DNA from: Bacteroides sp.
Lineage (GTDB): Bacteria; Bacteroidota; Bacteroidia; Bacteroidales; Bacteroidaceae
Reading direction: 5' to 3'
Length of the DNA stretch: 34,038 nucleotides
Assembly: GCA_017630035.1 (NCBI GenBank)
Contig: JAGBWA010000035.1
Coordinates: 1 to 34,038 of the forward strand
The notes under the pieces are model-generated. The model was not told the DNA's origin. It worked only from the letters and a program-made list of their open reading frames with translations, and made no database searches. Shown here one piece after another: positions 1-7,618 of the stretch (its first letter is position 1; every line of letters starts with the position of its first letter). The translations under genes were made by a program, and so were the position numbers.

Positions 1-1
1 C

Positions 2-73
2 AACTTGCAATATGCACTTCCCCGTGCACTAGAGTATCTACAAGCCGAAGGATACGAATTTAAACTGATATAA
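2..73 (+). CDS. C-terminal fragment, probable polysaccharide deacetylase (partial)
   Basis: The only long-enough open frame entering the window from the left. It reads NLQYALPRALEYLQAEGYEF followed by KLI and a TAA stop. The pattern ALP-x-(A/I)-L-E-Y-L-x-x-x-G-Y-x-F is what the C-terminal helix and last strand of NodB-type polysaccharide deacetylases look like. That is family knowledge applied to only 23 residues, so the name is tentative. The rest of the gene lies outside the window. It converges on metK and shares a hairpin terminator with it. Confidence 0.5.
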   Translation, partial: NLQYALPRALEYLQAEGYEFKLI

Positions 74-77
74 AAAC

Positions 78-109
78 AAACAGGCGTAGCGAATTAGAAA
101 CGCCTGTTT
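78..109. terminator. bidirectional hairpin terminator between the deacetylase fragment and metK
   Basis: A perfect 9-bp inverted repeat, AAACAGGCG (78-86) and CGCCTGTTT (101-109), encloses a 14-nt loop. A-rich sequence on the left (71-80) gives a U-rich tail for transcripts coming from metK. The TTT inside the right arm and the T-rich flank serve the plus direction less well. It sits 5 nt after the plus-strand stop and 18 nt after the metK stop. Confidence 0.7.
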
Positions 110-126
110 CATATACGATATGTTTA

Positions 127-1419
127 TTATAATCCGAAGGCTTCTTTCACCTTATCTACATAATCCAACTTTTCCCAAGTGAAGAGTTCCACTTCCATGT
201 CCTTATCGCCTTCGTAGCGGCTACGGAAGCGTTTGGTTACTACTTGTGGTTCGCGTCCCATGTGGCCGTAGGCAGCGGTTTCTTGGTAGATGGGGTTGCG
301 CAGCTTCAGGCGGTCTTCGATGGCTTTGGGGCGCATGTCGAAGATTTCGTTGATTTTGTTGGCAATCTCACCATCGGTCATAGGCACGTTGCTTCGTCCG
401 TAGGTGTTTACGTAGATGTTGATGGGTTTGGCCACACCGATGGCGTAGCTCACTTGCACCAATATCTCGTCGGCTACACCGGCTGCTACCAAGTTCTTGG
501 CAATGTGGCGAGTGGCGTATGCACCCGAACGGTCCACCTTCGAGGGGTCTTTACCCGAGAAGGCACCACCACCGTGTGCTCCCTTGCCGCCATAGGTATC
601 GACGATAATCTTGCGACCGGTGAGGCCGGTATCGCCGTGTGGGCCGCCGATAACGAACTTGCCGGTTGGGTTTACGTGGTAGATGATTTGGTCGTTGAAG
701 AGTGCCAATACCTTTTCCGAATGGATGGATGCGATGACGCGTGGCATCAAGATGTTTATCACGTCTTGACGGATGATGCTGAGCATCTCTTCGTCGGCTT
801 TCAGTTGTGCGGCTTCGCTATCGTCGGCCGGTTGGATAAAGTCGTCGTGTTGGGTTGATACTACGATGGTATCGATGCGCACAGGTGTGCCGTTATCGTC
901 GTATTCGATGGTTACTTGGCTCTTCGAGTCGGGGCGCAAGTAGGTCATTTCCTTGCCCTCGCGACGGATGTCGGCCAATACTTGAAGGATGCGATGCGAG
1001 AGGTCGAGCGACAATGGCATGTAGTTTTCTGTTTCGTTGGTGGCATAGCCAAACATCATTCCTTGGTCGCCGGCACCTTGATCCATAGGGTCTTCGCGTT
1101 CAACACCGCGATTGATGTCGGGACTTTGTTCGTGAATGGCACTGAGCACACCGCACGATTGGCTTTCGAACATGTATTCGCCCTTGGTATAGCCAATTTT
1201 CTTGATTACTTCGCGCGAGATGAGTTGCAAATCGACATACGCCTTGGTTTTGATTTCGCCGGCTACAACTACTTGACCGGTGGTAACAAGTATTTCGCAA
1301 GCTACCTTCGATTGTGGGTCGTAGGCCAATAACTTGTCCAAGACAGCATCCGATATTTGATCTGCTACTTTGTCGGGATGTCCTTCCGACACTGATTCTG
1401 ATGTAAATAAATAGCCCAT
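127..1419 (-). CDS. metK: S-adenosylmethionine synthetase MetK
   Basis: Makes S-adenosylmethionine from methionine and ATP in the cytoplasm. The protein from the chosen start is 430 aa, the normal size for the bacterial family. Family signatures are plain: [20 protein letters not shown] at the N-terminus (GHPDK at 13-17, ATP/metal site), [13 protein letters not shown] near residues 257-269 and [19 protein letters not shown] just after. An in-frame GTG lies 69 nt upstream (1486-1488), but conserved homology begins at MGYLF, so I use the ATG at 1417-1419. The weak AGAAGA before it is typical of the phylum. The gene has its own promoter (1573-1604) and a SAM-II-like riboswitch in its leader, so feedback control by its product is likely. 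The hairpin at 78-109 ends the transcript. Confidence 0.97.
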   Translation of the reverse strand: MGYLFTSESVSEGHPDKVADQISDAVLDKLLAYDPQSKVACEILVTTGQVVVAGEIKTKAYVDLQLISREVIKKIGYTKGEYMFESQSCGVLSAIHEQSPDINRGVEREDPMDQGAGDQGMMFGYATNETENYMPLSLDLSHRILQVLADIRREGKEMTYLRPDSKSQVTIEYDDNGTPVRIDTIVVSTQHDDFIQPADDSEAAQLKADEEMLSIIRQDVINILMPRVIASIHSEKVLALFNDQIIYHVNPTGKFVIGGPHGDTGLTGRKIIVDTYGGKGAHGGGAFSGKDPSKVDRSGAYATRHIAKNLVAAGVADEILVQVSYAIGVAKPINIYVNTYGRSNVPMTDGEIANKINEIFDMRPKAIEDRLKLRNPIYQETAAYGHMGREPQVVTKRFRSRYEGDKDMEVELFTWEKLDYVDKVKEAFGL

Positions 1420-1506
1420 TTCTTCTAAAGATTTAGTGTTATTAAACGTAGAGAATGGGGGAGAGAATAATGTTGCCTGCTGGGGCACACACTGCTTTTG
1501 GAAGTA

Positions 1507-1557
1507 TGTGTTTTAGCATTTTTTACCGTGGTTGCAAGCTACTCAAATCTTTCCACA
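1507..1557 (-). promoter_or_regulatory. SAM-II-like riboswitch aptamer in the metK leader
   Basis: Read on the minus strand, the leader has a P1 stem GTGG (1556-1553) pairing with CCAC (1531-1528). The loop contains GATTTGAG and GCTTGCA, and CCAC is followed by GGTAAAAAATGCTAAAA. The order GUGG - GAUUUG - GCUUGCA - CCACG - UAAA - GCUAAA is the conserved pattern of SAM-II (metA motif) aptamers as I remember it from alphaproteobacteria. The loop bases TAGC (1541-1538) can pair with GCTA (1517-1514), as the SAM-II pseudoknot requires. It starts about 10 nt after the predicted transcription start and lies upstream of metK, a SAM gene. About 88 nt separate it from the ATG, and I see no clear terminator, so how it switches expression is not visible. 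Confidence 0.82.
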
Positions 1558-1572
1558 TTCTTTTTTCGGGCA

Positions 1573-1604
1573 CAAAAGTAGTACAAATCAACAGAATGCG
1601 CAAT
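1573..1604 (-). promoter_or_regulatory. metK promoter
   Basis: On the minus strand TACTTTTG (1580-1573) matches the Bacteroidetes -7 box TAnnTTTG exactly. ATTG (1604-1601) sits 20 nt upstream in place of the -33 TTTG. Transcription should begin near 1566, just before the riboswitch stem. It lies in the 216-nt gap after the ApbE-like gene. Confidence 0.65.
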
Positions 1605-1635
1605 AGTTTAATGTTTTTTTGTATTTCCACCGAAG

Positions 1636-2445
1636 CTATTCCGTGAATCGATGGAATAGTATCGGTGTATCTGCCGAACGTAATAGGCAGATGCGTTGCT
1701 CATCGGTGGCGGCAAAGAGAGCGGTGGAGTATATCTCGCCAATGTAGGCATTCTCGGTGATAACAGACACTTTTCCGCGTCCTTCCACCATCTTTCCCGT
1801 TTGTGGCGAGATGATGTGTTTGCGTGCATCTGTATCGTTTCCCGAAGTGGTCAGGCATTGATTGTGCAAGGTGTATTCGCCTACCTTCCAACCCTCTCCG
1901 TTCGGATGATTGCCCATAGCGAGGATGGAGCTATTGCCTAAGTTGACCAATGCATTCGCCACACCATGTTCGTGTAATAGCTGCTTGATTTTCTCCAGCG
2001 CATATCCTTTGATGAAGCCGGATAGGTTGATGCTGATGCCCGGGCTACTATAATATAAGGTGTGTGCATCTTCGCTTAGTTGCACACAATTCATGGTTTC
2101 CCTATTGTGATTTTCGGAAAGTACTGTTACGTCGAAACAACCCATTGTTTCGGTATGATACCGCTTGCAAATGGCAAGCATATCGTATAAGTCGTTGCTC
2201 AATGCTACGGGTTGGATAGCCGCTTGTCGGTTGGCAAGAGCCAGTTCGCTATGCACATCATAGCAGTTGCCGATGGATTCCAATTGGCGAATCGTTGCTT
2301 CAATTCCTTCGCCTATGGCTACCCATTCGTCCTCCGGCCTATCTCCATACATAGCCACATCCATCCTTGTGTGCATGGCGGAGAACCAAGCATAAAACAA
2401 ACCCTCGCCCGTAGGCGAGGATTTGTATAGGTATTGAACAGACAT
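1636..2445 (-). CDS. ApbE-like FAD:protein FMN transferase
   Basis: A 269-aa protein. ApbE enzymes move FMN from FAD onto a Ser or Thr of a target protein, usually outside the cytoplasm. Visible family signs: an N-terminal FSAMHTRMDVAMYG segment matching the usual f-x-aMgT opening, GCFDVTV in place of the G-x-FDPTV strand, INLSGFIKGYALEKI in place of the D-L-G-G-I-A-K-G-Y-A helix, and NALVNLGNSSILAMG. The metal-binding Asp of the C-terminal D-x-x-x-T motif is Glu here (GEIYSTALF). There is no signal peptide, unlike classical periplasmic ApbE. The ATG directly abuts the TAA of the DUF1080 gene (0-nt gap), so it is probably co-transcribed. A short GC palindrome sits in codons 9-15. The family is fairly sure; whether it is active is open. 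Confidence 0.82.
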   Translation of the reverse strand: MSVQYLYKSSPTGEGLFYAWFSAMHTRMDVAMYGDRPEDEWVAIGEGIEATIRQLESIGNCYDVHSELALANRQAAIQPVALSNDLYDMLAICKRYHTETMGCFDVTVLSENHNRETMNCVQLSEDAHTLYYSSPGISINLSGFIKGYALEKIKQLLHEHGVANALVNLGNSSILAMGNHPNGEGWKVGEYTLHNQCLTTSGNDTDARKHIISPQTGKMVEGRGKVSVITENAYIGEIYSTALFAATDEQRICLLRSADTPILFHRFTE

Positions 2446-3795
2446 TTACTTCAGTTCTTTGATCTTTACGTTTCTGAACCACACTTCATCACCGTGGTCT
2501 TGCAACAAGATGTGACCCTCTTCGGCATTACCAAAGTTTGGCCAGTCGCGATACTTGCTATAAGCTACCAATGCATTCCACATGGCGTTGTTACGGGTAT
2601 ATTCAATCACCTTCACACCATTCAACCAGTGCTCAACATGGTTGCCCTTCACTACGATGGTAGCGGTATTCCACTCCTTCTTGTTGAAAGGTTTGTCCTT
2701 AGGCGCAGGAATCAAGTCGTACAACGAAGCCACTTGGCGGTTGCCCTTAACGCCCATCTTAGCATCGGGATGCTTTTCGTCGTCCAGGATTTGGAATTCG
2801 CAACCGATGGCCGAGCCGGCACCCTTGTTCAAGTCGGGATTCACGAAATACTTGATACCACTATTGGCACCTTCGGTAATCTTGAAATCTACCGAGAGGA
2901 TGAAGTTCTTGTACATACGCTTGGTTACGATGTCGCCACCGTTGGTCGATTCGCCACCATCGGCTTTGTTCACCTTTAACACACCATTTTCAATGGCCCA
3001 ACCCTTCTTAGGGAAGTCGTTCATGCGCGCACCGCGCCATCCTTCGGTGGTTTTGCCGTCCCACAACAATGCCCAACCCTCTTTCTGTTCTGTTGGAGAA
3101 AGCGTGTTGGCAATCATGTTTGCTTCGGGTGCCAATTGCGCTTCGGGTGTTACATACTTAGCCACGTCGGTGGTGCAGATGCGAATGTCGCGCCAAGCCA
3201 CACACTTACCGGCATCAGCCTTATTGTATATTTCGTGTACTTGCAAAGCAATGAAACCACTGGGCGTTGTGTCGTCCCAAATGTTGGCGCAAGGTATGCC
3301 GTTCAGCCAAGTGCGGATAGAGTTGCCCAAACATTCGATGCGCACCTTGTTCCATTCGCCTTTCTTGAAAGCAGTTTGCGCTTTTGGGTTCTTGGTCATT
3401 GGATACAACCATCCGCGGCGAGCTTCGTCGTAAATACCTCCCGACCATGCACGATCCGATGGGTCAATCTCGTATTGATAGCCGTGTACACGTCCTTTTT
3501 GATACTCCTTCTTGCTTTCGCTACGGAATTGGATGCCCGAGTTCATCGAGTCGTCTACCTTAAATTCTAACTCCAAGATAAAGTCGCCATAGTTCTTCTT
3601 TGTTACTAAGAAGGTATTGGGTGTATTGGCTTTGGTATAGCCTACAATGGCATTGTTTTCCACCTTATATTCGGCTTTACCATTCAGTTTTTTCCAACCA
3701 TTTAAGTTCTTGCCGTTGAAAAGTGGTTCCCAGGTTTGTGCCGACATGGTGATAGCGCCACATAGGCAACATGCTAAGATAAAATATTTCTTCAT
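2446..3795 (-). CDS. secreted protein with two DUF1080 (3-keto-disaccharide hydrolase) domains
   Basis: 449 aa with a cleavable signal peptide ([20 protein letters not shown]). Two copies of the DUF1080 jelly-roll fold are visible. The first (about 24-212) opens [20 protein letters not shown] and has NSGIQFRSE and [11 protein letters not shown]. The second (about 236-447) opens [15 protein letters not shown] and has NSGIKYFVN and [14 protein letters not shown]. Members of this family act on 3-keto-glycosides, cleaving the glycosidic bond after C3 oxidation. The stop lies next to the ApbE-like start, and the upstream oxidoreductase ends 5 nt before this gene. With two exported Gfo/Idh dehydrogenases in the same unit, a role as the bond-cleaving step is the natural inference; the true substrate is not evident. 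Many homologues have a single domain. Confidence 0.88.
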   Translation of the reverse strand: MKKYFILACCLCGAITMSAQTWEPLFNGKNLNGWKKLNGKAEYKVENNAIVGYTKANTPNTFLVTKKNYGDFILELEFKVDDSMNSGIQFRSESKKEYQKGRVHGYQYEIDPSDRAWSGGIYDEARRGWLYPMTKNPKAQTAFKKGEWNKVRIECLGNSIRTWLNGIPCANIWDDTTPSGFIALQVHEIYNKADAGKCVAWRDIRICTTDVAKYVTPEAQLAPEANMIANTLSPTEQKEGWALLWDGKTTEGWRGARMNDFPKKGWAIENGVLKVNKADGGESTNGGDIVTKRMYKNFILSVDFKITEGANSGIKYFVNPDLNKGAGSAIGCEFQILDDEKHPDAKMGVKGNRQVASLYDLIPAPKDKPFNKKEWNTATIVVKGNHVEHWLNGVKVIEYTRNNAMWNALVAYSKYRDWPNFGNAEEGHILLQDHGDEVWFRNVKIKELK

Positions 3796-3800
3796 ATTAC

Positions 3801-5231
3801 TTATAGTTTATAGTATTGTTCCCAACCCTTGCGTGGTGGAATACCTGTCAGCATAGCGTTGGCAAATGGATTGTTGGTAATTTCTTTTGTTCTTGGGTCG
3901 AAGAACAGTTGTGTGTTTAGGCGTTGTGCAATAACACCCAACGAGAATACTTGGCTCAACACACCATTGATTTCGAATGGCGAGCGTGTCTTTTCCAAGC
4001 CCTTGCATGCACGGATAAAGTTTTCGTAGTGGTTGCTTGGGCTCTTAGGCACTTCTGGCAACTTGTCGGCCATCTCTATTGCCTTTTCCTTCGGAATAAT
4101 TTCCAATGTACTACCATGGCTACCACCCTTAAAGGTCAAATCCTTACTATAGATAATCTTACCCGGGTTCAACTTGGCTTGCGGTTGGTTGGTTTGATTG
4201 GTTGTTGGGATGTTTGGATCCAATCCTTGCACGCCATAGCCTTCGGGGATAGGTGGAAGGTTGTCCAAACCATCGTACCAAGTCACATCCACCGGCGGCA
4301 TGCCCTTACGTTGTGGGAAGCGGAAGAGGATAGTCGATGAATAGGGGAAGAAGTAGTCGTTATGTCCGTTGGCATAGAGCATGCTCACTTCGTAGGGCAA
4401 ACCCAGTTCCAAGAATTCGTGTGCGGTGTCCAAGATGTGTGCGCCCCAGTCGCCCAAAGCACCCATACCAAAGTCGTACCAGCAACGCCATTGTCCTTGG
4501 TGGTAGTCCTTATTGTAGTCGTGATAAGGATTCACGCCCAACCATGTGTCCCAATCCATGTCCTTAGGCAGTTGTTGTCCGGCGGGGAATTTAATGATGT
4601 TTGCATCCCATCCGTGCCAACGACGTGCATTGTTCATATGGGCAGTGATAGCCGTTACATCCTTAATGATACCGGCCTCTGTCCATGCTTTGAATTGGAA
4701 ATAGTTGCCTTCCGAATGTCCTTGGTTGCCCACTTGTGTCACCTGGTTAGGACGTTTCTTAGCCGCATTCATCAGTAATTCTGCTTCGTAGAAGGTGCGT
4801 GCCAATGGCTTTTCCACAAACACATGCTTGCCTTCGGCCAATGCCAACATGCTGATAGGGAAGTGCGAGTGGTCTGGCGTAGCAATAGCTACTGCTTCGA
4901 ATTCGTTACCTGCTTCGTCGAACATCTTGCGGAAGTCGCGGAAGCGTTTCGCTTTCGGGAATTTGGCCAATACCTCTTGGCATTGTCTGCCGTCTAAATC
5001 GACATCGCACAACGCAACAACATCTATTTGTTGTGTTCTTTCAAAGTCGCCAATGATTTGTGCACCACGGTTACCGATACCGATGAAGGCAATCTTCACT
5101 TTGTCGGCACTTGCTCTCTTTTGTTCGGGTGTACTACCCGGTGTCATGGCATTAATCCATTGTCCACTGCCCAACATCATACCGGCCGAAGCCAATGACA
5201 TTGTTTTCAAAAAATCTCTTCGTGTTGACAT
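3801..5231 (-). CDS. Tat-exported Gfo/Idh/MocA family oxidoreductase
   Basis: 476 aa. The N-terminus [20 protein letters not shown] is a twin-arginine signal, so the folded NAD(P)-loaded protein is expected outside the inner membrane. The Rossmann motif is in [40 protein letters not shown] and [18 protein letters not shown] give the canonical EKP motif, and a C-terminal substrate domain with [18 protein letters not shown] follows. The family oxidises or reduces sugar hydroxyls using NAD(P). From memory, homologues in Bacteroides operons with DUF1080 proteins oxidise glycosides at C3. It lies 22 nt downstream of the small membrane protein and 5 nt upstream of the DUF1080 gene. Confidence 0.9.
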   Translation of the reverse strand: MSTRRDFLKTMSLASAGMMLGSGQWINAMTPGSTPEQKRASADKVKIAFIGIGNRGAQIIGDFERTQQIDVVALCDVDLDGRQCQEVLAKFPKAKRFRDFRKMFDEAGNEFEAVAIATPDHSHFPISMLALAEGKHVFVEKPLARTFYEAELLMNAAKKRPNQVTQVGNQGHSEGNYFQFKAWTEAGIIKDVTAITAHMNNARRWHGWDANIIKFPAGQQLPKDMDWDTWLGVNPYHDYNKDYHQGQWRCWYDFGMGALGDWGAHILDTAHEFLELGLPYEVSMLYANGHNDYFFPYSSTILFRFPQRKGMPPVDVTWYDGLDNLPPIPEGYGVQGLDPNIPTTNQTNQPQAKLNPGKIIYSKDLTFKGGSHGSTLEIIPKEKAIEMADKLPEVPKSPSNHYENFIRACKGLEKTRSPFEINGVLSQVFSLGVIAQRLNTQLFFDPRTKEITNNPFANAMLTGIPPRKGWEQYYKL

Positions 5232-5253
5232 GATAAATTACGTTAAGTTATGG

Positions 5254-5493
5254 TTAATGTTTTCTTTTAAATAGACGAGTTATCAGGTATAATCCTATGC
5301 GCAGTATGCTCCATGCAAGGTATAACGCTACACTGAAGGCCAATACATAGAAGAACGACGTTATCAGCTCCATGAACGAGGCGTTGTAGGTAATGATGGC
5401 ATACACATTAATCCCAATGGCTATCGCTAAACAGACCAACCAAGTGTAGATTTCTGTTTTCTTTCTTCGGGCTGTCAATAGGGTATCTTTCAT
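5254..5493 (-). CDS. small two-helix membrane protein of unknown function
   Basis: 79 aa. A basic N-terminus (MKDTLLTARRKKTEIY) precedes a hydrophobic helix (about 18-35), a short loop with YNASFMEL, a second helix (about 42-62) and a basic tail ending RLFKRKH. I do not recognise a family. Its ATG overlaps the TGA of the upstream oxidoreductase as ATGA (4 nt), which implies translational coupling and supports a real gene. Both ends are Lys/Arg-rich, so both probably face the cytoplasm. Placed between two Tat-exported dehydrogenases, it could be a membrane partner or anchor for them; that is only inferred from position. Confidence 0.8.
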   Translation of the reverse strand: MKDTLLTARRKKTEIYTWLVCLAIAIGINVYAIITYNASFMELITSFFYVLAFSVALYLAWSILRIGLYLITRLFKRKH

Positions 5494-6770
5494 TGTTCTT
5501 TGGTTTTAAGGGATTGATGATTCAGGTAGTCAATTTTAAACTCGTCGGGGAAGTAGAGGGTGCGTTCCTCTTCCAACGCTTGGTGTCCAAGCAAGCAGAG
5601 CATGCTGGCATAGTATCCCTCTTCGGCTATGCGTGCCGGTTGTTTTTGGGTGATAACAGCCTCTACGAATGCATCCAGTAGCAGCGATGTGCCGTCGGTC
5701 TTTGGTCGTTCGCCGGTGATGTATTCGCCCTTGTTTTCGTTGGCCGTTTCAGGTGCCCAGCTTGTGCCGGCAAAGGGCAATGATTCGAACAGTTTGTTTT
5801 CCCAATCGTTTATCAGTTGCAAGAAAGCAGGTGCTGGTGCCACATCCTCGAAGTAGTACTTGCCTTTTTCCGGCTCTACGGTACCCAAATTGCCCATAAT
5901 CTGCTCTTCCAGTCCGTAGAACTTATTCGAGATAACCGAGTCGAACGTCATCTTCACGCCATCGTCAAACACATACATGCAGTGAATGTTGTCGTACACC
6001 TCGCGTCCATCTTTCCAGTAAGTGATGGCTCCATGTCCGCACACCTTTTCCGGTAGCTTTTGCAACGCCCAACTACCTATTTGCAATTGGTGGCAAGCCA
6101 ATTCCGTCATCAATCCGCGCGACGACTCTTTGTATAGTCGCCAGTTTATCAGTTTCTCCAGTTCGGGCTTGGGGCAGTAGCGTCGCCAGTCGTTATTGCG
6201 ATACCAGAAGGTGCGTATGGCATTGATGCTACCGAAGGTTCCGGCATGAATCATCTCCATAGCCTTTATGTAGCGTGGGTCGAACAAGCGTTGTTGTCCG
6301 GTAAAGAAAATCTTTCCTGTTTCGCGGTGCTTCATGTACATCTTGTAGCACTGCTCCATGGTGTAGCCGATGGATTTTTCGCAGAATACATGCTTGCCAG
6401 CATCGAATGCATCCATGGCTATCTGGAAGTGTGTGTTCAGCGGAGTGGCAATCACTACGGCATCGATGGATTTGTCTTCCAACAATTTGCGATAATCGTC
6501 ATATACTTTGGCTTTTGGTACCAGTTTCAGTGCCGCTTCAATGGACTTGTCGTAAATGTCGTGCAAAGCCACTATCTCTGCATTGGGGTTTTGTACCAAG
6601 AAACTCATTAGGAATTGTCCGCGCGAGCCCGGACCGATAACCGCCAATCGGCATTTCTCTTTGGCAGTCTCCTTCACATCGGCAAAAGCAGAGAGCCACG
6701 GACTGGCCAGGAATGCCGTGCCAGCTCCCAGCATGGCTATGTTCTTCAGAAAATCTCTTCTGTCCATCAT
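5490..6770 (-). CDS. Tat-exported Gfo/Idh/MocA family oxidoreductase (second paralogue)
   Basis: 426 aa. DRRDFLKNIAMLGAGTAF is a twin-arginine signal. The Rossmann segment is CRLAVIGPGSRGQFLMSF. The usual EKP motif reads EKS (GKHVFCEKSIGYTMEQC): the Lys is kept and the Pro lost. A substrate domain with WRLYKESSRGLMTELACHQL follows. First gene of the unit. A second in-frame ATG (6765-6767) directly follows the first, so the start may be one codon later. It is only distantly similar to the other oxidoreductase, so the pair probably carries out two different redox steps rather than being a recent duplication. Its stop overlaps the small membrane gene by 4 nt. A -7 box at 6804-6811 lies about 34 nt upstream. 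Confidence 0.9.
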   Translation of the reverse strand: MMDRRDFLKNIAMLGAGTAFLASPWLSAFADVKETAKEKCRLAVIGPGSRGQFLMSFLVQNPNAEIVALHDIYDKSIEAALKLVPKAKVYDDYRKLLEDKSIDAVVIATPLNTHFQIAMDAFDAGKHVFCEKSIGYTMEQCYKMYMKHRETGKIFFTGQQRLFDPRYIKAMEMIHAGTFGSINAIRTFWYRNNDWRRYCPKPELEKLINWRLYKESSRGLMTELACHQLQIGSWALQKLPEKVCGHGAITYWKDGREVYDNIHCMYVFDDGVKMTFDSVISNKFYGLEEQIMGNLGTVEPEKGKYYFEDVAPAPAFLQLINDWENKLFESLPFAGTSWAPETANENKGEYITGERPKTDGTSLLLDAFVEAVITQKQPARIAEEGYYASMLCLLGHQALEEERTLYFPDEFKIDYLNHQSLKTKEQ

Positions 6771-6803
6771 GGTGTTTTTCTGTTTTTAAAAGGTTTATTT
6801 TTG

Positions 6804-6811
6804 CAAATATA
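6804..6811 (-). promoter_or_regulatory. -7 promoter box of the oxidoreductase/DUF1080 operon
   Basis: Minus-strand TATATTTG matches TAnnTTTG exactly. It lies in the 110-nt gap between the zinc-type ATPase gene and the first oxidoreductase, and predicts a leader of roughly 27 nt. No good -33 TTTG is present at the usual distance, so an activator may be needed. Confidence 0.5.
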
Positions 6812-6880
6812 ACCCTTTATCACCAATCAACACCATTTTTTCTGTTACAAAAACCTCTTTTTATGATACATATTGATAAA

Positions 6881-7618
6881 TTACTCGTGTCGATGCAACA
6901 CGCGATGGGGAAGATGGCCGTGGCCAACCATCTCGATGGGGCAATGAAGGTGGGCTTCCAACCAATCGGCATCCACCTCGGCTGCTGCATGGTAGTGGAG
7001 CGTACCATCTACGCACGCCACGTTCTTTACCTGACGCAACACTGTACCAACATCGTGACTGACCAAGACTATGGCGCATCGGTGGGCCACCTCTTCCAAG
7101 AGCTGATACAAGCGGTGTGTGGATTGGCGGTCGAGGTAGGTGCCCGGCTCGTCCAAGATGAGCAGGCGAGGCTTCGCGATAAGCGCACGACCAAGCATGG
7201 CGCGTTGCAGTTGTCCGCCACTCAGTTCGCCAATGGCGCGTTTCTCCAATCCTTCCAATCCCATTTGCTCGATGACTTGGCGTGCCTGCTGGCGTTCGGC
7301 AGCTGTATAACCCTTGCTCAGGCTTCGTCCACCCAACAAACCGGAGAGGACAACCTCTTCTATGCTGATGGGGAAGCGACGATCCACGCTATTGTATTGC
7401 GGTAAGTAGCCAATCTGCTTGATGAGGTTATCGTCGGCATACTGTATTTCGCCTTTCGTGGGCTTCAGCAAGCCTAAGATGCAGCGTATCAAGGTGGTCT
7501 TTCCACCACCATTAGGACCGATGATGCCTAAAAAATCGTGTTCGTGAATGGTTATATTCACATCGGTAAGCACTTCCTTGCCGTCGTATCCGGCCGATAG
7601 ATTTCTAATTTCAATCAT
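6881..7618 (-). CDS. zinc/manganese-type ABC transporter ATP-binding protein (ZnuC-like)
   Basis: 245 aa, a complete ABC ATPase. Walker A is GPNGGGKTT (34-42), the Q-loop is in IGYLPQYN, the signature ELSGGQ is near 133-138, Walker B plus catalytic Glu is in LLILDEPGTYLD, and the switch His is in VLVSHDVG. The C-terminus is His-rich (CPIEMVGHGHLPHRVLHRHE), as is common in zinc-handling proteins. It overlaps the upstream binding-protein gene by 4 nt (ATGA). Powers import of Zn2+ or a similar metal together with a permease, but no permease gene is present in the window on either side. Confidence 0.92.
   Translation of the reverse strand: MIEIRNLSAGYDGKEVLTDVNITIHEHDFLGIIGPNGGGKTTLIRCILGLLKPTKGEIQYADDNLIKQIGYLPQYNSVDRRFPISIEEVVLSGLLGGRSLSKGYTAAERQQARQVIEQMGLEGLEKRAIGELSGGQLQRAMLGRALIAKPRLLILDEPGTYLDRQSTHRLYQLLEEVAHRCAIVLVSHDVGTVLRQVKNVACVDGTLHYHAAAEVDADWLEAHLHCPIEMVGHGHLPHRVLHRHE

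Noticed and set aside
244..858. Plus-strand frames opposite metK
   Set aside because: Antisense to a fully conserved housekeeping enzyme; no independent evidence.
1636..1660. Terminator for the ApbE-like gene from CTATTCC...GGAATAG
   Set aside because: The inverted repeat lies within the last codons, and the minus-strand sequence after it is A-rich rather than T-rich.
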